From contig NZ_JAHRBL010000001.1 in NCBI RefSeq assembly GCF_019693445.1, positions 434,001-498,000 of the forward strand: a stretch of 64,000 nt of DNA, read 5' to 3'. Under the pieces are notes generated by a model. That model saw nothing but the letters and a program-made list of their open reading frames with translations, did not search any database and was not told the origin of the DNA. Each line of letters opens with the position of its first letter. Position 1 is the first letter of the stretch. The position numbers were made by a program, and so were the translations under genes. Positions 52,989 to 63,841 of this stretch are shown here, piece after piece. Origin of the DNA: Deinococcus aquaedulcis. Lineage in GTDB: Bacteria; Deinococcota; Deinococci; Deinococcales; Deinococcaceae.

Positions 52989-53249
52989 CCTTGATCCTCC
53001 CTGCCTGGTCCCCGGAAGCGCCCGATTCCCCCAGTGCTCCCTCCTGCGCGGCCGGGGCCAAACGGGCGCACAGTAAAAGAGGTGGCGTTTCTGTGAAGTT
53101 AAAAGGGACGTTAAAGCCCCGCCCAGCGCGTTCCTATTGCCTGCGGGGCACCGCTGCGCCGCTTGCCTCTGAGCCGATTTTCTGATTAACGTGGGAGCAC
53201 CTTGGCCTGCGCTTTAGCGTCTCTTGGCGGCCCGGGTAAAGGAGGTGCC
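52989..53249. promoter_or_regulatory. Divergent control region of the appendage operon and its regulator
   Basis: Contains the direct repeat GTTAAA at 53098-53103 and 53110-53115 (12-bp period) and a related AGTAAAAG near 53072. Read on the minus strand these are TTTAAC and CTTTTAC elements about 110 bases upstream of the pilin-like start. AT-rich CTGATTAACG lies nearer the regulator gene. SARP-type regulators bind such tandem repeats. The rest is GC-rich and gene-free. Confidence 0.45.
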
Positions 53250-55223
53250 GTGTCGCTTCCTGTGACCCTGCACATGTTGGGTCCCACCTATATCTCCCGG
53301 GGCGGGACAACCGTTCACCTGTCGGCCAAGGGGCTCGCGCTGCTGACCTTCCTGACCCTGGAAGGCCAGCCCCACCACCGCGAAACTGTGGCGGCCATGC
53401 TGTGGGATTCCCCGCGCGCGCTGGCCAGCCTGCGCGTCGAGCTGACCAAGCTGCGCGCCGCCGGCTTCGCCCTGGGCGCGCCGCGTTCGGCGCTGCTGGG
53501 CATCCGGCTGCCCACCGATCTGGCCCGGTGGCGCCAGACTCCCCCGGCCGATCTGGACGCCTGGTTGGGGCTGCTGCGCGGCCTGCCGCTCTCGGGCCTG
53601 GAAGACCTGAACAGTCCGCCGCTGACTGCCTGGGTGGACCGCACCCGCCAGCGCCTGCTCGACGAGATCGAACTGGCCCTGCAGGCCGCCTGGAGCACAG
53701 CTGATCCCCGTCGCCGCGAGCGCCTGGCGCGGCACCTGGATCTGCTGGGCCTGGAATTGCCCTCGTCGGCGCCCAAGCCGCCGCCCATGGAGGCGGTGTG
53801 GCAGGCCGCGCGCCTGGCCCTGCGCCAGCCGCAGGTGCTGGTGCTGGGCGGTGCGGCGGGCAGCGGGCGGCACCGGCTGGTGGCGGCCAGTCTGGATAAA
53901 CGCTGGGTGGTCGTATCGGTGCCGGCGCTGCCCAGCGCGGCGCTGCTGTTCTCGGTGGCGCGGGTGCTGGTGCAGCAGGCCGCCGGGGCGCCGCTGCCTC
54001 ACCCGGCCACCTCACCGGATGAAGCGGTGGCCGGGCTGACCCAGGCCCTGCTGCGCCTGGGCCGCCCAGTGGCGCTGATTATCGGCGGGGCCGAGCGCCT
54101 GCCCGAAGCGCTGCTGGCCCATCTGGCGTTTTTGCTGCAGTGGCCGCTGCCGCTGCTGGTGATTTTCACGGTGCACCCCTCCCAGATCCAGCCTTCCCTG
54201 GAAGACCTGACGGCCCACCTGCCCCCAGAGCGCCTGCATTTGGCCGAGGTACCGCGCCTGACCCTGTCGGCGCTGCTCAATACGCTGCGCACCGCCAACA
54301 CCCCCGATGAACCCCGGCGCGCGCTGTACCTGCTGCAGCAGTCTGAAGGGTGGCAGGCGGCGGCCCTGGCCCTGCGTCCCCAGGTGGCGCAGGCCCAGCC
54401 CCGCGCGCAGCTGCCCAGCCGCGAGCGCCGCCTGTTGCTGGCCGACCTGGACGCCGCGCTGCCCCACGCCCGGGGCCCGCTGGCCCGGCTGGCAGCGCTG
54501 CAGGCGCCCTTCACGGCGGCCGAAGCCCAGCTGTTGCTGGGCCCAGAACACGCCGCGCTGCTGTGGGACGCCCTGCAGGTGGGGGTGCTGCGCACCGCCC
54601 CGGGCAATCTGCACCTGGACCTGACCCAGTTAGAGGCGTGGCAGGCCCCGGACCGCGACGGCCCGCTGATGTTTTCCAGCGAACTGCAGCGCGCCGCGCT
54701 GGCCAGTACCCTGCCGGGCACCCTGCGCCTGCAGGCGCGCGAGGCCGCGCCCGCCGGAGCCTACGCCCCCGAAGCCGCCCCGGTCTCCGCGCCCGTCTGG
54801 CGGCCGGTGCTGGGGCTGCCCGAACCTCTGGGCGAACCCGCCACCTCGGTCTGGACCCCGTGCGGCTACCACGTCGTGCAGGAACAGGGGGGCTGGCATG
54901 TGCTGCGGCTGGGACAGTCGGCCCAGCCGGACCCCGGGCGCCTGCCCTGGCTACACCTGCAACTGCCGGCTGGGCCCCTGGCCTACCGCCTGCTGCACAG
55001 TTCGGCCAATACCTGCCTGGAATGGCGCCCGGCCCCTGGGGCGCCGGCCAGCGCACGCGGCTGTCCACCGCTGGGGCAGTGGGCCTTGCCCCAGGCGCCG
55101 CTGCCGGGCCTGCTGTCCATCCGCGCTTCGGACCTGGTGCTCTCGGTGGCGCCGTGGCCGCAGGTCGAGCTGGCCTTGCCCCGCCCCGGCCAACTGTTCG
55201 GCGCCGTACCGTCGCAGTTGTGA
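53250..55223 (+). CDS. SARP-like transcriptional regulator with degenerate ATPase domain
   Basis: A 657-residue protein. Residues 5-95 form an OmpR-type winged helix as in SARPs (VHLSAKGLALLTFLTLEGQP, MLWDSPRALASLRVELTKLR). Residues 190-500 resemble a STAND ATPase, but the P-loop reads VLVLGGAAGSGRHRLVA (200-209), with Arg-His instead of Lys-Ser/Thr, and the Walker B reads ALIIGGAERL without acidic residues, so ATP hydrolysis is doubtful. The C-terminus is beta-rich. GTG follows AAAGGAGGTG. It diverges from the pilin-chaperone-usher-like operon and probably controls it. Confidence 0.8.
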   Translation: MSLPVTLHMLGPTYISRGGTTVHLSAKGLALLTFLTLEGQPHHRETVAAMLWDSPRALASLRVELTKLRAAGFALGAPRSALLGIRLPTDLARWRQTPPADLDAWLGLLRGLPLSGLEDLNSPPLTAWVDRTRQRLLDEIELALQAAWSTADPRRRERLARHLDLLGLELPSSAPKPPPMEAVWQAARLALRQPQVLVLGGAAGSGRHRLVAASLDKRWVVVSVPALPSAALLFSVARVLVQQAAGAPLPHPATSPDEAVAGLTQALLRLGRPVALIIGGAERLPEALLAHLAFLLQWPLPLLVIFTVHPSQIQPSLEDLTAHLPPERLHLAEVPRLTLSALLNTLRTANTPDEPRRALYLLQQSEGWQAAALALRPQVAQAQPRAQLPSRERRLLLADLDAALPHARGPLARLAALQAPFTAAEAQLLLGPEHAALLWDALQVGVLRTAPGNLHLDLTQLEAWQAPDRDGPLMFSSELQRAALASTLPGTLRLQAREAAPAGAYAPEAAPVSAPVWRPVLGLPEPLGEPATSVWTPCGYHVVQEQGGWHVLRLGQSAQPDPGRLPWLHLQLPAGPLAYRLLHSSANTCLEWRPAPGAPASARGCPPLGQWALPQAPLPGLLSIRASDLVLSVAPWPQVELALPRPGQLFGAVPSQL

Positions 55224-55372
55224 ACAGCGCGCGCCTGGCTGAGCTTGCCGGCAAGCTCAGAGCCTGGGGGGTGTTCTCGCCTGTGATACTCCGTCGTGTC
55301 CCCGGCTTCTCCAGAGCCTGAGGCGCCCCACCTGGGGTGGGCGAGAGAAGACCTGCCCAAACCACAACGAAG

Positions 55373-55394
55373 AAACCCCGCCGGAGCGAGGTTT
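55373..55394 (-). terminator. Terminator downstream of tRNA-Lys
   Basis: On the minus strand, AAACCTCGC pairs with the GCGGGGTTT arm (one G-U) over a 4-base loop, then TTCTTCGTTG follows. Confidence 0.75.
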
Positions 55395-55398
55395 TTCT

Positions 55399-55474
<76 letters not shown>

Positions 55475-55555
55475 TCACCGCTGGGCGCCACGTGGGCGCG
55501 TTCTTCAGCGGCAGTGAGTATACGGAGGCGGGCCAGGGCTGTCAACGGCCGCGCC

Positions 55556-56896
<1,341 letters not shown>

Positions 56897-56962
56897 GTTG
56901 CGAGGCTACCACGCAGGGCAAAGGGGCAATGGTGTCGGCACCGTGCGGGATAGGGTGGAGCG

Positions 56963-57842
56963 ATGTGGACAAACGTGCTGTGCAGTTTGGCGCTGCTGGC
57001 TCTGAGTGCCTGCACGTTGCTGCCTGACAGAGAGGCGGAGGAGCAGGCCGCGTGGTTGGCTCTTATGCAGGCCAGGGAAGCCCGGTGGCAGGCCTATCTA
57101 AAGGCCTTTGAGCCATTGCCCCTTGAGCTGCAGGGTTCGGTGTGGCGTGGCTGTGCGCTTGGGCTTGGCTGTGAACTGGACTCGCTCTTGGGGACAGGGA
57201 CCGCCACGGAAGCCCAGTGGCAAGCCGCGCTGCGTCTGGCCGGACTGCCGGTGCCACCGGGCGGTTTTGCGCTCATACGAATTCCGAAAAATTCCGTAAC
57301 AGGTTATGGAATTTTTCCGACCGGAGGGAGAGGGAAAAAGTACGGATTGCCGGGAATTGGAGGAACATCCAGCTCTTTTCTGGATGTTACGGAAATGGAC
57401 GGCAATCCGTATCACCCGAGCGCCCACGTTTCCGGCTCCACAGGCACAGACTGGACCGCTGCGCGCCGAGGTGCAGGTCCCCAGAACCGCGCAGGTGGGG
57501 GAGACGCTGACCCTCGCCGCCGTGTTGCATAACGAAACGGGGCGTTCGGTCAAGGTGGTCTCTGGACTGTCCCCACTTGACGCCACTCTTCGCAACGAAC
57601 GCGGCGAGCCGGTGCGCTGGTACACCCCTGCGCTCGATGCTTGGCTGCAAAGCAGCCACCTCTGTCCGGTTGGCCCATGTCAATGGGATCATCTTCAGCT
57701 GGGCGCGCCCCTGAACCAGTTCAATCGCTGGCTGCCGCTCCCGCCTGGGGAATACACCGTCACCGTCCGCATGAAGGGCGTGTTCGTGGCCCAGCACGAA
57801 CTCAACCTCACCTTTCCGCCGCAGCCCCTGACCATCCGCTAG
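56963..57842 (+). pseudogene. Lipoprotein gene disrupted by repeat copy B
   Basis: TAGGGT lies 6 bases before the ATG. The first part encodes a lipoprotein signal (LALLALSAC, lipobox LSAC) and about 100 residues ending PVPPGGFALIR. At 57275 a 138-bp palindromic repeat begins. After it, a different reading frame resumes normal coding sequence (LRAEVQVPRTAQVGETLTLA ... GEYTVTVRMKGVF), an Ig-like domain that ends at 57842. The first frame continues through the repeat to a stop at 57532 with unlikely composition. The two halves are therefore one gene broken and frameshifted, unless the second half has its own start at 57306. Confidence 0.65.
57275..57412. repeat. Small palindromic repeat, copy B (SNR-like)
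   Basis: A 138-bp element related along its length to 1198-1327, in the opposite orientation. The ends mirror each other: it starts ATACGAATTCCG and finishes GGCAATCCGTAT. Stems include AAAAATTCCGTAA/TTATGGAATTTTT (one G-U), TACGGATTGCC/GGCAATCCGTA (11 bp perfect) and AACATCCAG/CTGGATGTT nested inside. Flanks read GCGCTC and GAGCGC, inverted relative to each other. No target duplication was identified. The non-autonomous spread mechanism is unknown. Confidence 0.85.
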
Positions 57843-57851
57843 GGTGACCGC

Positions 57852-58133
57852 ATGCCCAAACTGGTCCGCGACCGCATTCCTGAACTGTTTGGCGGGCAGG
57901 CCACGCCGCTGCCAGAGGCCGCTTTCCGCGCCGCCCTGCACGAGAAGTTGCAGGAAGAGGTGACCGAGTATCTGGAGAGCGGCGAGGTCGAGGAACTGGC
58001 CGATGTCCTGGAAGTCATTTTTGCCCTGGCCGAACTGGATGGGCTAACTCCCGCCGAGTTGGAAAAGGCGCGTGCCGCAAAGGCCCAGGCACGCGGCGCC
58101 TTCGTTCGTCGGCTGTGGTGGACGCCCACCTAA
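57852..58133 (+). CDS. MazG-like nucleotide pyrophosphohydrolase
   Basis: A 93-residue protein. LVRDRIPEL opens it, and HEKLQEEVTEYLESGEVEEL then ADVLEVIFALAE gives the EExxE...ExxD metal-binding pattern of MazG/HisE-type all-alpha NTP pyrophosphohydrolases. This small form is often annotated as phosphoribosyl-ATP pyrophosphohydrolase-like; house-cleaning of odd nucleotides is the usual guess. TAGGGT, whose TAG is the stop of the broken lipoprotein frame, lies 6 bases before the ATG. Confidence 0.85.
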   Translation: MPKLVRDRIPELFGGQATPLPEAAFRAALHEKLQEEVTEYLESGEVEELADVLEVIFALAELDGLTPAELEKARAAKAQARGAFVRRLWWTPT

Positions 58134-58166
58134 CGCCCGTTAGGCAGCGCGCGCTAGACTGCCCCC

Positions 58167-59348
<1,182 letters not shown>

Positions 59349-59352
59349 GCGC

Positions 59353-59673
59353 ATGACCCTGCAGACCAAACCCCTGTGGATCGTGGAAAGCACCTACCTG
59401 AAGATGGGCGAGGAGCTGGCCGCCGTGACCCCCGCCCACCGCGAATGGCTGGAGCAGCACTACAAGAGCGGACTCTTCCTGGTCAGTGGCCGCAAGGTGG
59501 ACCGCACGGGCGGCGTGATCCTGGCCCATGCTGACACCCTGCAGGAACTGGTGGACCTGTTTGACCAGGACCCCTTCGTGCAAAAGGGCTGCGCGCGCTA
59601 CCGCTACACCGCCTTTACGCCGGTCAAGCGCAGCCGCGCCGTGGATCTGGAAGGCGTGCCGCTGGTGGAGTAA
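59353..59673 (+). CDS. YciI-family protein
   Basis: A 106-residue protein with the YciI/ferredoxin-like fold pattern: LWIVESTYLK, AHREWLEQHYKSGLFLVSGR, GGVILAHADTLQELVDLFDQ, DPFVQKGCARYRYTAF. The His in AHREWL and the Asp in DPFV are the conserved polar residues of the family, whose reaction is mostly unknown. TAGGCT, within the last codons of the thiolase gene, lies 6 bases before the ATG, so it has its own leaderless promoter. Confidence 0.88.
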   Translation: MTLQTKPLWIVESTYLKMGEELAAVTPAHREWLEQHYKSGLFLVSGRKVDRTGGVILAHADTLQELVDLFDQDPFVQKGCARYRYTAFTPVKRSRAVDLEGVPLVE

Positions 59674-59679
59674 GAGACA

Positions 59680-59982
59680 GTGGCCGTTCTCATCGTCGAC
59701 GTGGCGGACCGGGAGCACCTTTCGCTGTCAAATGCCCTCTACGGTGCGCTGAGCGAATGGGTGATCCATCGGACGGTTGACGGCGAGTTGCGGGACAGAG
59801 TTGAAGTCGCTCAATGGAACCACTTGCTAGACCTCGCCGAGTTCAGTGTCCAGCAAAGGCGGGAGCTGGCAGCCCATGTGCTTGCACTGAGGGAAAACAT
59901 GGAAGCGGAGCGGGGCGCAATGGTAATGCCAGCTTTGCTCCAGCATCTTGAGCAGGTCGGCCGATTTATTCAATCTCAGTGA
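59680..59982 (+). CDS. Hypothetical protein
   Basis: A 100-residue protein with a GTG start 7 bases after the YciI stop. It begins [20 protein letters not shown] and continues as helices ([20 protein letters not shown]). Its codon use is less GC-biased than its neighbours (TTGCGG, GTTGAC, TTTATT), which may mean recent acquisition. No Cys, signal or motif recognised. It lies 8 bases before the dehydrogenase gene. Confidence 0.6.
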   Translation: MAVLIVDVADREHLSLSNALYGALSEWVIHRTVDGELRDRVEVAQWNHLLDLAEFSVQQRRELAAHVLALRENMEAERGAMVMPALLQHLEQVGRFIQSQ

Positions 59983-59990
59983 GGAGCCCT

Positions 59991-60827
59991 ATGAAATTTG
60001 GAGTTATCGGCGCCGGTCAGATGGGCGGCGGCATCGCGCAGGTCGCGGCGCAAAGCGGTTTTACCGTGGTCGTGCAGGACGTCAAGCAGGAGTTTCTGGC
60101 GCGCGGGCAGGCCGTCATGGAAAAGAGCCTCGCCAAGTTGCACGAGAAGGGCCGCCTGCAAGGCACCCCCGCCGAGGTGATGGGCCGCATTCAGTTCACC
60201 ACCGATCTGCACGCCTTCGCCGACTGTGATCTGGTGGTGGAAGCCATCGTAGAAAACGAGGCGGTCAAGGCCGAGCTGTTCCGGCAACTGGGGCAGATCG
60301 TCAAGCCAGACGGCATCCTGGCCAGCAACACCAGCTCTATTCCGATCACCAGTCTCGCCACCGCCTCCGGCCGGCCCGAGCGCTTTATCGGCATGCACTT
60401 CATGAATCCGGTGCCGCTGATGCAACTCGTGGAAGTCATTCGCGGGTACCAGACCAGCGACGACACCGCCCGCATCGTCACCGAAACGGCCGAGAAGATG
60501 GGCAAAACGCCGCTGTCGTGCAACGACTTCCCGGGGTTTGTCTCCAACCGCATCCTGATGCCCATGCTCAACGAGGCCATTCAGTGCGTGATGGAAGGCG
60601 TGGCCGAGCCAGAGGCCATTGACGGCATCATGAAGCTGGGCATGAACCACCCGATGGGCCCCCTGACCCTGGCGGACTTCATTGGCCTGGACACCTGTCT
60701 GGCGATCATGGAAGTGCTGCACAAGGGCCTAGGTGATGATAAATACCGCCCCAGCCCGCTGCTGCGCAAGATGGTGCAGGCCGGGCTGCTGGGCCGCAAG
60801 AGCGGGCAGGGCTTTTACCGCTACTGA
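59991..60827 (+). CDS. hbd: 3-hydroxybutyryl-CoA dehydrogenase
   Basis: A 278-residue NAD(P)-dependent enzyme. The Rossmann motif is [43 protein letters not shown] and [20 protein letters not shown] (catalytic His) follow, then [18 protein letters not shown] and [20 protein letters not shown]. It reduces acetoacetyl-CoA to 3-hydroxybutyryl-CoA or the reverse. ATG at 59991 has GAGGAG upstream and gives the family start; the in-frame ATG 4 codons earlier is not needed. Together with the upstream thiolase it suggests short-chain acyl-CoA metabolism. Confidence 0.95.
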   Translation: MKFGVIGAGQMGGGIAQVAAQSGFTVVVQDVKQEFLARGQAVMEKSLAKLHEKGRLQGTPAEVMGRIQFTTDLHAFADCDLVVEAIVENEAVKAELFRQLGQIVKPDGILASNTSSIPITSLATASGRPERFIGMHFMNPVPLMQLVEVIRGYQTSDDTARIVTETAEKMGKTPLSCNDFPGFVSNRILMPMLNEAIQCVMEGVAEPEAIDGIMKLGMNHPMGPLTLADFIGLDTCLAIMEVLHKGLGDDKYRPSPLLRKMVQAGLLGRKSGQGFYRY

Positions 60828-60878
60828 CCGTACGTCTGTGGGGTGCTGTGGCTCCCGCCTGTGTTAGAACAGGGGCCG

Positions 60879-61709
60879 ATGAAGCGAATGAAGTGGATGA
60901 TGGCGGCGGCGCTGGGCGCCCTGGGTCTTTCCGGGGCAGCGGGCGCCGCCGATGTGCGCCTGGGCCTGAACAGCAGCCTGGGCCTGGGCTGCCAGGTGGT
61001 GGGCGTGCGCGCCGGGGTGCAGGAGGGCCGCGTGGGCGTGCATGCCCAGGGCGCCTACTGCCTCAGTGGCGTGCAGGGGCAATCGGGCGGGGCCGCCTTT
61101 GGCGCCGCCGTGTCCTTTGACCTATTCCGCAGCGGCGGCCTGACCACCTACGCGCTGGCCGGCGCCGACCTGCTCAATGGCAACGCCGCCCTGCACGCGG
61201 GGCTGGGCCTGCGCTACGGCATTCCCCTGATTCCAGTGGAAGGCTACGTGGAAGCGGGCGTGCAGCGCATCAGCACCGCCCTGCAACCCATCGTGGGGCC
61301 CCGGCTGGCGCTGGGCGTGAACTACAAGGTGAATGTGGCCAACCTGCAGGGCACGCTGCCCACGACCGGGGCGGCGACGGGTGACGGCACCCCGGCCCCC
61401 GCCCCCGCCGAGTGCAAGCTGACCCCCGAGCAGGACGCCGCAGCCGCGCGCGCCACCGCCCAGTCGGCCGCCGAAGCCGCGCTCTCGGCCGCTGCCAGCG
61501 CGTACTCGGCGGGCTTTTCCAGCTTCTCGTATCAGGTGTCCACGGGTGGCGCCAGCGTGAATGGCAACACGGCCCAGGTGAGCGGCAGCGTGACCATCAA
61601 CCTCGTGGCCCGGGGCTCGAACACGCCGACCAGCGACACCTACAGCGGCACTGTCACCCTGGTGCGCGACGGCTGCGGCTGGGTGGCCACCGGCTACAGC
61701 CGGGGCTAA
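60879..61709 (+). CDS. Secreted surface protein, Gly/Ala-rich
   Basis: A 276-residue protein with a signal peptide (MKRMKWMMAAALGALGLSGA then AGA). Residues 26-150 look like a small beta-barrel or repetitive beta domain (VRLGLNSSLGLGCQVVGVRA, GGLTTYALAGADLLNG). Then comes a Pro/Ala linker, an Ala-rich helix (AAARATAQSAAEAALSAAAS) and a last beta domain with GCGWVATGY. Cys at about 38, 53, 183 and 270 could pair. The ATG at 60879 lies 8 bases after TTAGAAC. No family named. Confidence 0.68.
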   Translation: MKRMKWMMAAALGALGLSGAAGAADVRLGLNSSLGLGCQVVGVRAGVQEGRVGVHAQGAYCLSGVQGQSGGAAFGAAVSFDLFRSGGLTTYALAGADLLNGNAALHAGLGLRYGIPLIPVEGYVEAGVQRISTALQPIVGPRLALGVNYKVNVANLQGTLPTTGAATGDGTPAPAPAECKLTPEQDAAAARATAQSAAEAALSAAASAYSAGFSSFSYQVSTGGASVNGNTAQVSGSVTINLVARGSNTPTSDTYSGTVTLVRDGCGWVATGYSRG

Positions 61710-61720
61710 GAGCCAGCGAC

Positions 61721-61757
61721 CATGAGAAGGGGCGGGCTGCACCGCCCCTTCTCTCAT
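61721..61757. terminator. Hairpin between the surface protein and MBL genes
   Basis: A 12-bp perfect stem GAGAAGGGGCGG / CCGCCCCTTCTC extended by CAT/ATG. It partly overlaps the region just before the -10 of the MBL gene (CATCAT, 61760-61765). Confidence 0.75.
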
Positions 61758-61772
61758 GGCATCATTCGGCGC

Positions 61773-62405
61773 GTGACTGTGAGGGTGGAGCGGCTATACG
61801 CCAACGTCTTTCTGCTGAGCACGCCCGGGGGCCGCCTGATGGTGGACAGCGGCGCGCTGCCGTATACGCCGGTGTTTGCCCGCCTGCTGCGCACCTTTGC
61901 CCCCGACGCCGTGCTGCTCACCCACGCGCATGTGGACCACGCCGGGGGCGCCTTCGTGGCCGCCCGCGCCGGGGTGCCGCTGCTGGCGCACCCGCTGGAA
62001 CACCCCGCCCTGACCGGACAGGTGCACGACCTGCCGTACCCCGCCCGGCGCCCGGAACTGGGCCCGCTGATCTCGCGGCTGCACCCCAAGGTGCCGGCCC
62101 AGGCCCTGCGCGCCGCCCTGCCCGGTCAGGACCTGCTGGGGTGGGAGGTGGTGCATTTGCCCGGCCACACCCCGGGACAGATCGGCGTGCAGCGGGACGG
62201 GGTCCTGATCGCCGCCGACGCGGTGGTGGGCGCCCCCGACGGCGCGCACCTGCCCCGCGCGGCCTACAACCACGACCATGCCCAGGCCCTGGCGACATTG
62301 GAGCGAATGGCCGACATGGATCTGCGCGAAATCTGGCCGGGCCACGGCGGGCCGCTCACGCCCGCGCAGGTGCGTGCCCGGGCAGAGAGGGTTGAAGGGC
62401 AATAG
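61773..62405 (+). CDS. MBL-fold metallohydrolase
   Basis: A 210-residue metallo-beta-lactamase-fold enzyme. The metal motif is LLTHAHVDHAGG (His51, His53, Asp55, His56), then VVHLPGHTPGQIGV, LIAADAVVG and IWPGHGGPL supply the other ligands. It could be a glyoxalase II-like or lactonase-like hydrolase; the substrate is not evident. GTG at 61773 lies 7 bases after CATCAT and gives the expected start; an upstream in-frame ATG lies inside the hairpin. Confidence 0.9.
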   Translation: MTVRVERLYANVFLLSTPGGRLMVDSGALPYTPVFARLLRTFAPDAVLLTHAHVDHAGGAFVAARAGVPLLAHPLEHPALTGQVHDLPYPARRPELGPLISRLHPKVPAQALRAALPGQDLLGWEVVHLPGHTPGQIGVQRDGVLIAADAVVGAPDGAHLPRAAYNHDHAQALATLERMADMDLREIWPGHGGPLTPAQVRARAERVEGQ

Positions 62406-62411
62406 TTGATG

Positions 62412-62456
62412 GAAAAAGAAAGGGCGGCGGTGGGGAATGCTCCCTCCCGCCGCCCT
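62412..62456 (-). terminator. Terminator of the BMP-family gene
   Basis: Stem GGGCGGCGG/CCGCCGCCC with a 16-base loop; on the minus strand it is followed by TTTCTTTTTCC. It also separates the convergent MBL gene. Confidence 0.88.
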
Positions 62457-62499
62457 CCTTCGGGTGGGGCTGGCAAGGCCCGGCCCCACCATCACCCAT

Positions 62500-63681
62500 T
62501 CACTTCTTCGGTTCGTCGGCCACCTGCCCCACCACGCCAGGGGCCACCCAGGCCATGTTGTTCAGGTCGGCCACCGACATCACCTTGCCGGCGGGCACGC
62601 GCAGAATGCCGTTGCGGTCTTTCAGGGGGCCGGTGAAGGGGTCGAACTTGCCGCCCTTCTCCATCTCGGCCTTGAGCGCCATCACGCGGTCATACACGCT
62701 GATCTTCTTGCCGTTCACGGTCATGGTCTTGGCTTTCAGGGCCGGAATCCACTTGGGGTTGATGGCCATGCCGTCCTGGGCGCCCAGTTCCACGCTGCCG
62801 CCGCGCAGCAGATTCCAGTAGTCCACCTTCTGCAGGTTCTTGCTGGTGTAGGTGCCATTGCGGACCTTGGTCAGGAAATCAATGTAGATCTTTTCCCAGT
62901 GCACCAGCTGGCCGCTCACCACGTAATCGGGGGCGAACTTGTACATGGGCGAGTAGTGGGCAAAGCTGGGAATCTTGCGGCTGGCGGCGGTTTGCACCAC
63001 GGTGGCGGTGTCCTCGGTAAAGGCCAGGGCGCCGGCCCCCTCGCTGATCAGGGCTTCGGCGGCCTCGCGGGCCTTGTTGGGGTCAAACCACGCGTTGATC
63101 CACTTCACGCTAACGGTGGCTTTGGGGTTCACGGCGCGGGCACCCAGGGCAAAGGCGCTGATGTGGCGCTTGAGTTCGGGGACCGGGAAGGCCGCCACAT
63201 ACCCCAGCTTGTCGCTCTTGCTCACGGCCGCCGCCATCAGGCCGTTGAGGTAGTAGATCTGGTAGAAGTCTGCCATGTAGGTCGCCATGTTCGGCGCGCG
63301 CTTAAAGCCGCTGGCATGGGCAAAAATCACGTTGGGGTACTTCTTGGCGGCTTCCAGCGTCTGGTCCATGAAGCCAAAGGACGTGGTGAAGATCACCTGG
63401 CACTTGTCGCGCACCAGCCGGTCAATCACGGGCGCGGCCTGACCCTCGGGTACGCTTTCCACGTACTTGGTTTCCAGCCAGGGCAGGGCCCGCTCGGTTT
63501 TCTTGCGCGCCTCGTCGTGGGCGTAGCTCCAGCCGATGTCGCCCACCGGCCCCACGTAGATAAAGCAGGCCTTGAGTTTGGCCCCTTGCTGGGCCTGGGC
63601 GGCGGGGCTGGCGGCGGTGGTCAGCGCGGTGGCCACCAGGGCCAGGGTCAGGGGTGCGGCAGCGAGCAGCAGTTTGTTCAT
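62500..63681 (-). CDS. BMP-family ABC transporter substrate-binding protein
   Basis: A 393-residue periplasmic binding protein with a type I signal (MNKLLLAAAPLTLALVATAL...AQA). Family marks are ACFIYVGPVGDIGWSYAHDE, VIFTTSFGFMDQTLEAA, FAHASGFKRAPNMATYMADF and LGYVAAFPVPELKRHISAFA. BMP/PnrA-type proteins bind nucleosides or related ligands and feed an ABC importer; the permease and ATPase genes are not within the window on this side. There is no lipobox. AGGTC/GGAGGT precedes the ATG, and it diverges from the gene at 63842. Confidence 0.93.
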   Translation of the reverse strand: MNKLLLAAAPLTLALVATALTTAASPAAQAQQGAKLKACFIYVGPVGDIGWSYAHDEARKKTERALPWLETKYVESVPEGQAAPVIDRLVRDKCQVIFTTSFGFMDQTLEAAKKYPNVIFAHASGFKRAPNMATYMADFYQIYYLNGLMAAAVSKSDKLGYVAAFPVPELKRHISAFALGARAVNPKATVSVKWINAWFDPNKAREAAEALISEGAGALAFTEDTATVVQTAASRKIPSFAHYSPMYKFAPDYVVSGQLVHWEKIYIDFLTKVRNGTYTSKNLQKVDYWNLLRGGSVELGAQDGMAINPKWIPALKAKTMTVNGKKISVYDRVMALKAEMEKGGKFDPFTGPLKDRNGILRVPAGKVMSVADLNNMAWVAPGVVGQVADEPKK

Positions 63682-63841
63682 GGAAAGACCTCCGAAAAAG
63701 GGGGCAGGCGCGGCCAGCGCCCTGGGTCTTTATTGTGCCTTCATTTGCTGGCTGGGGGGCCACCCTGTCTGGTGCCCCACCTGACGGTGAGGTGAACCGA
63801 ACGCGGCCAAGCTGCGTACATCTGAGTACAGAGGAGGCCCC

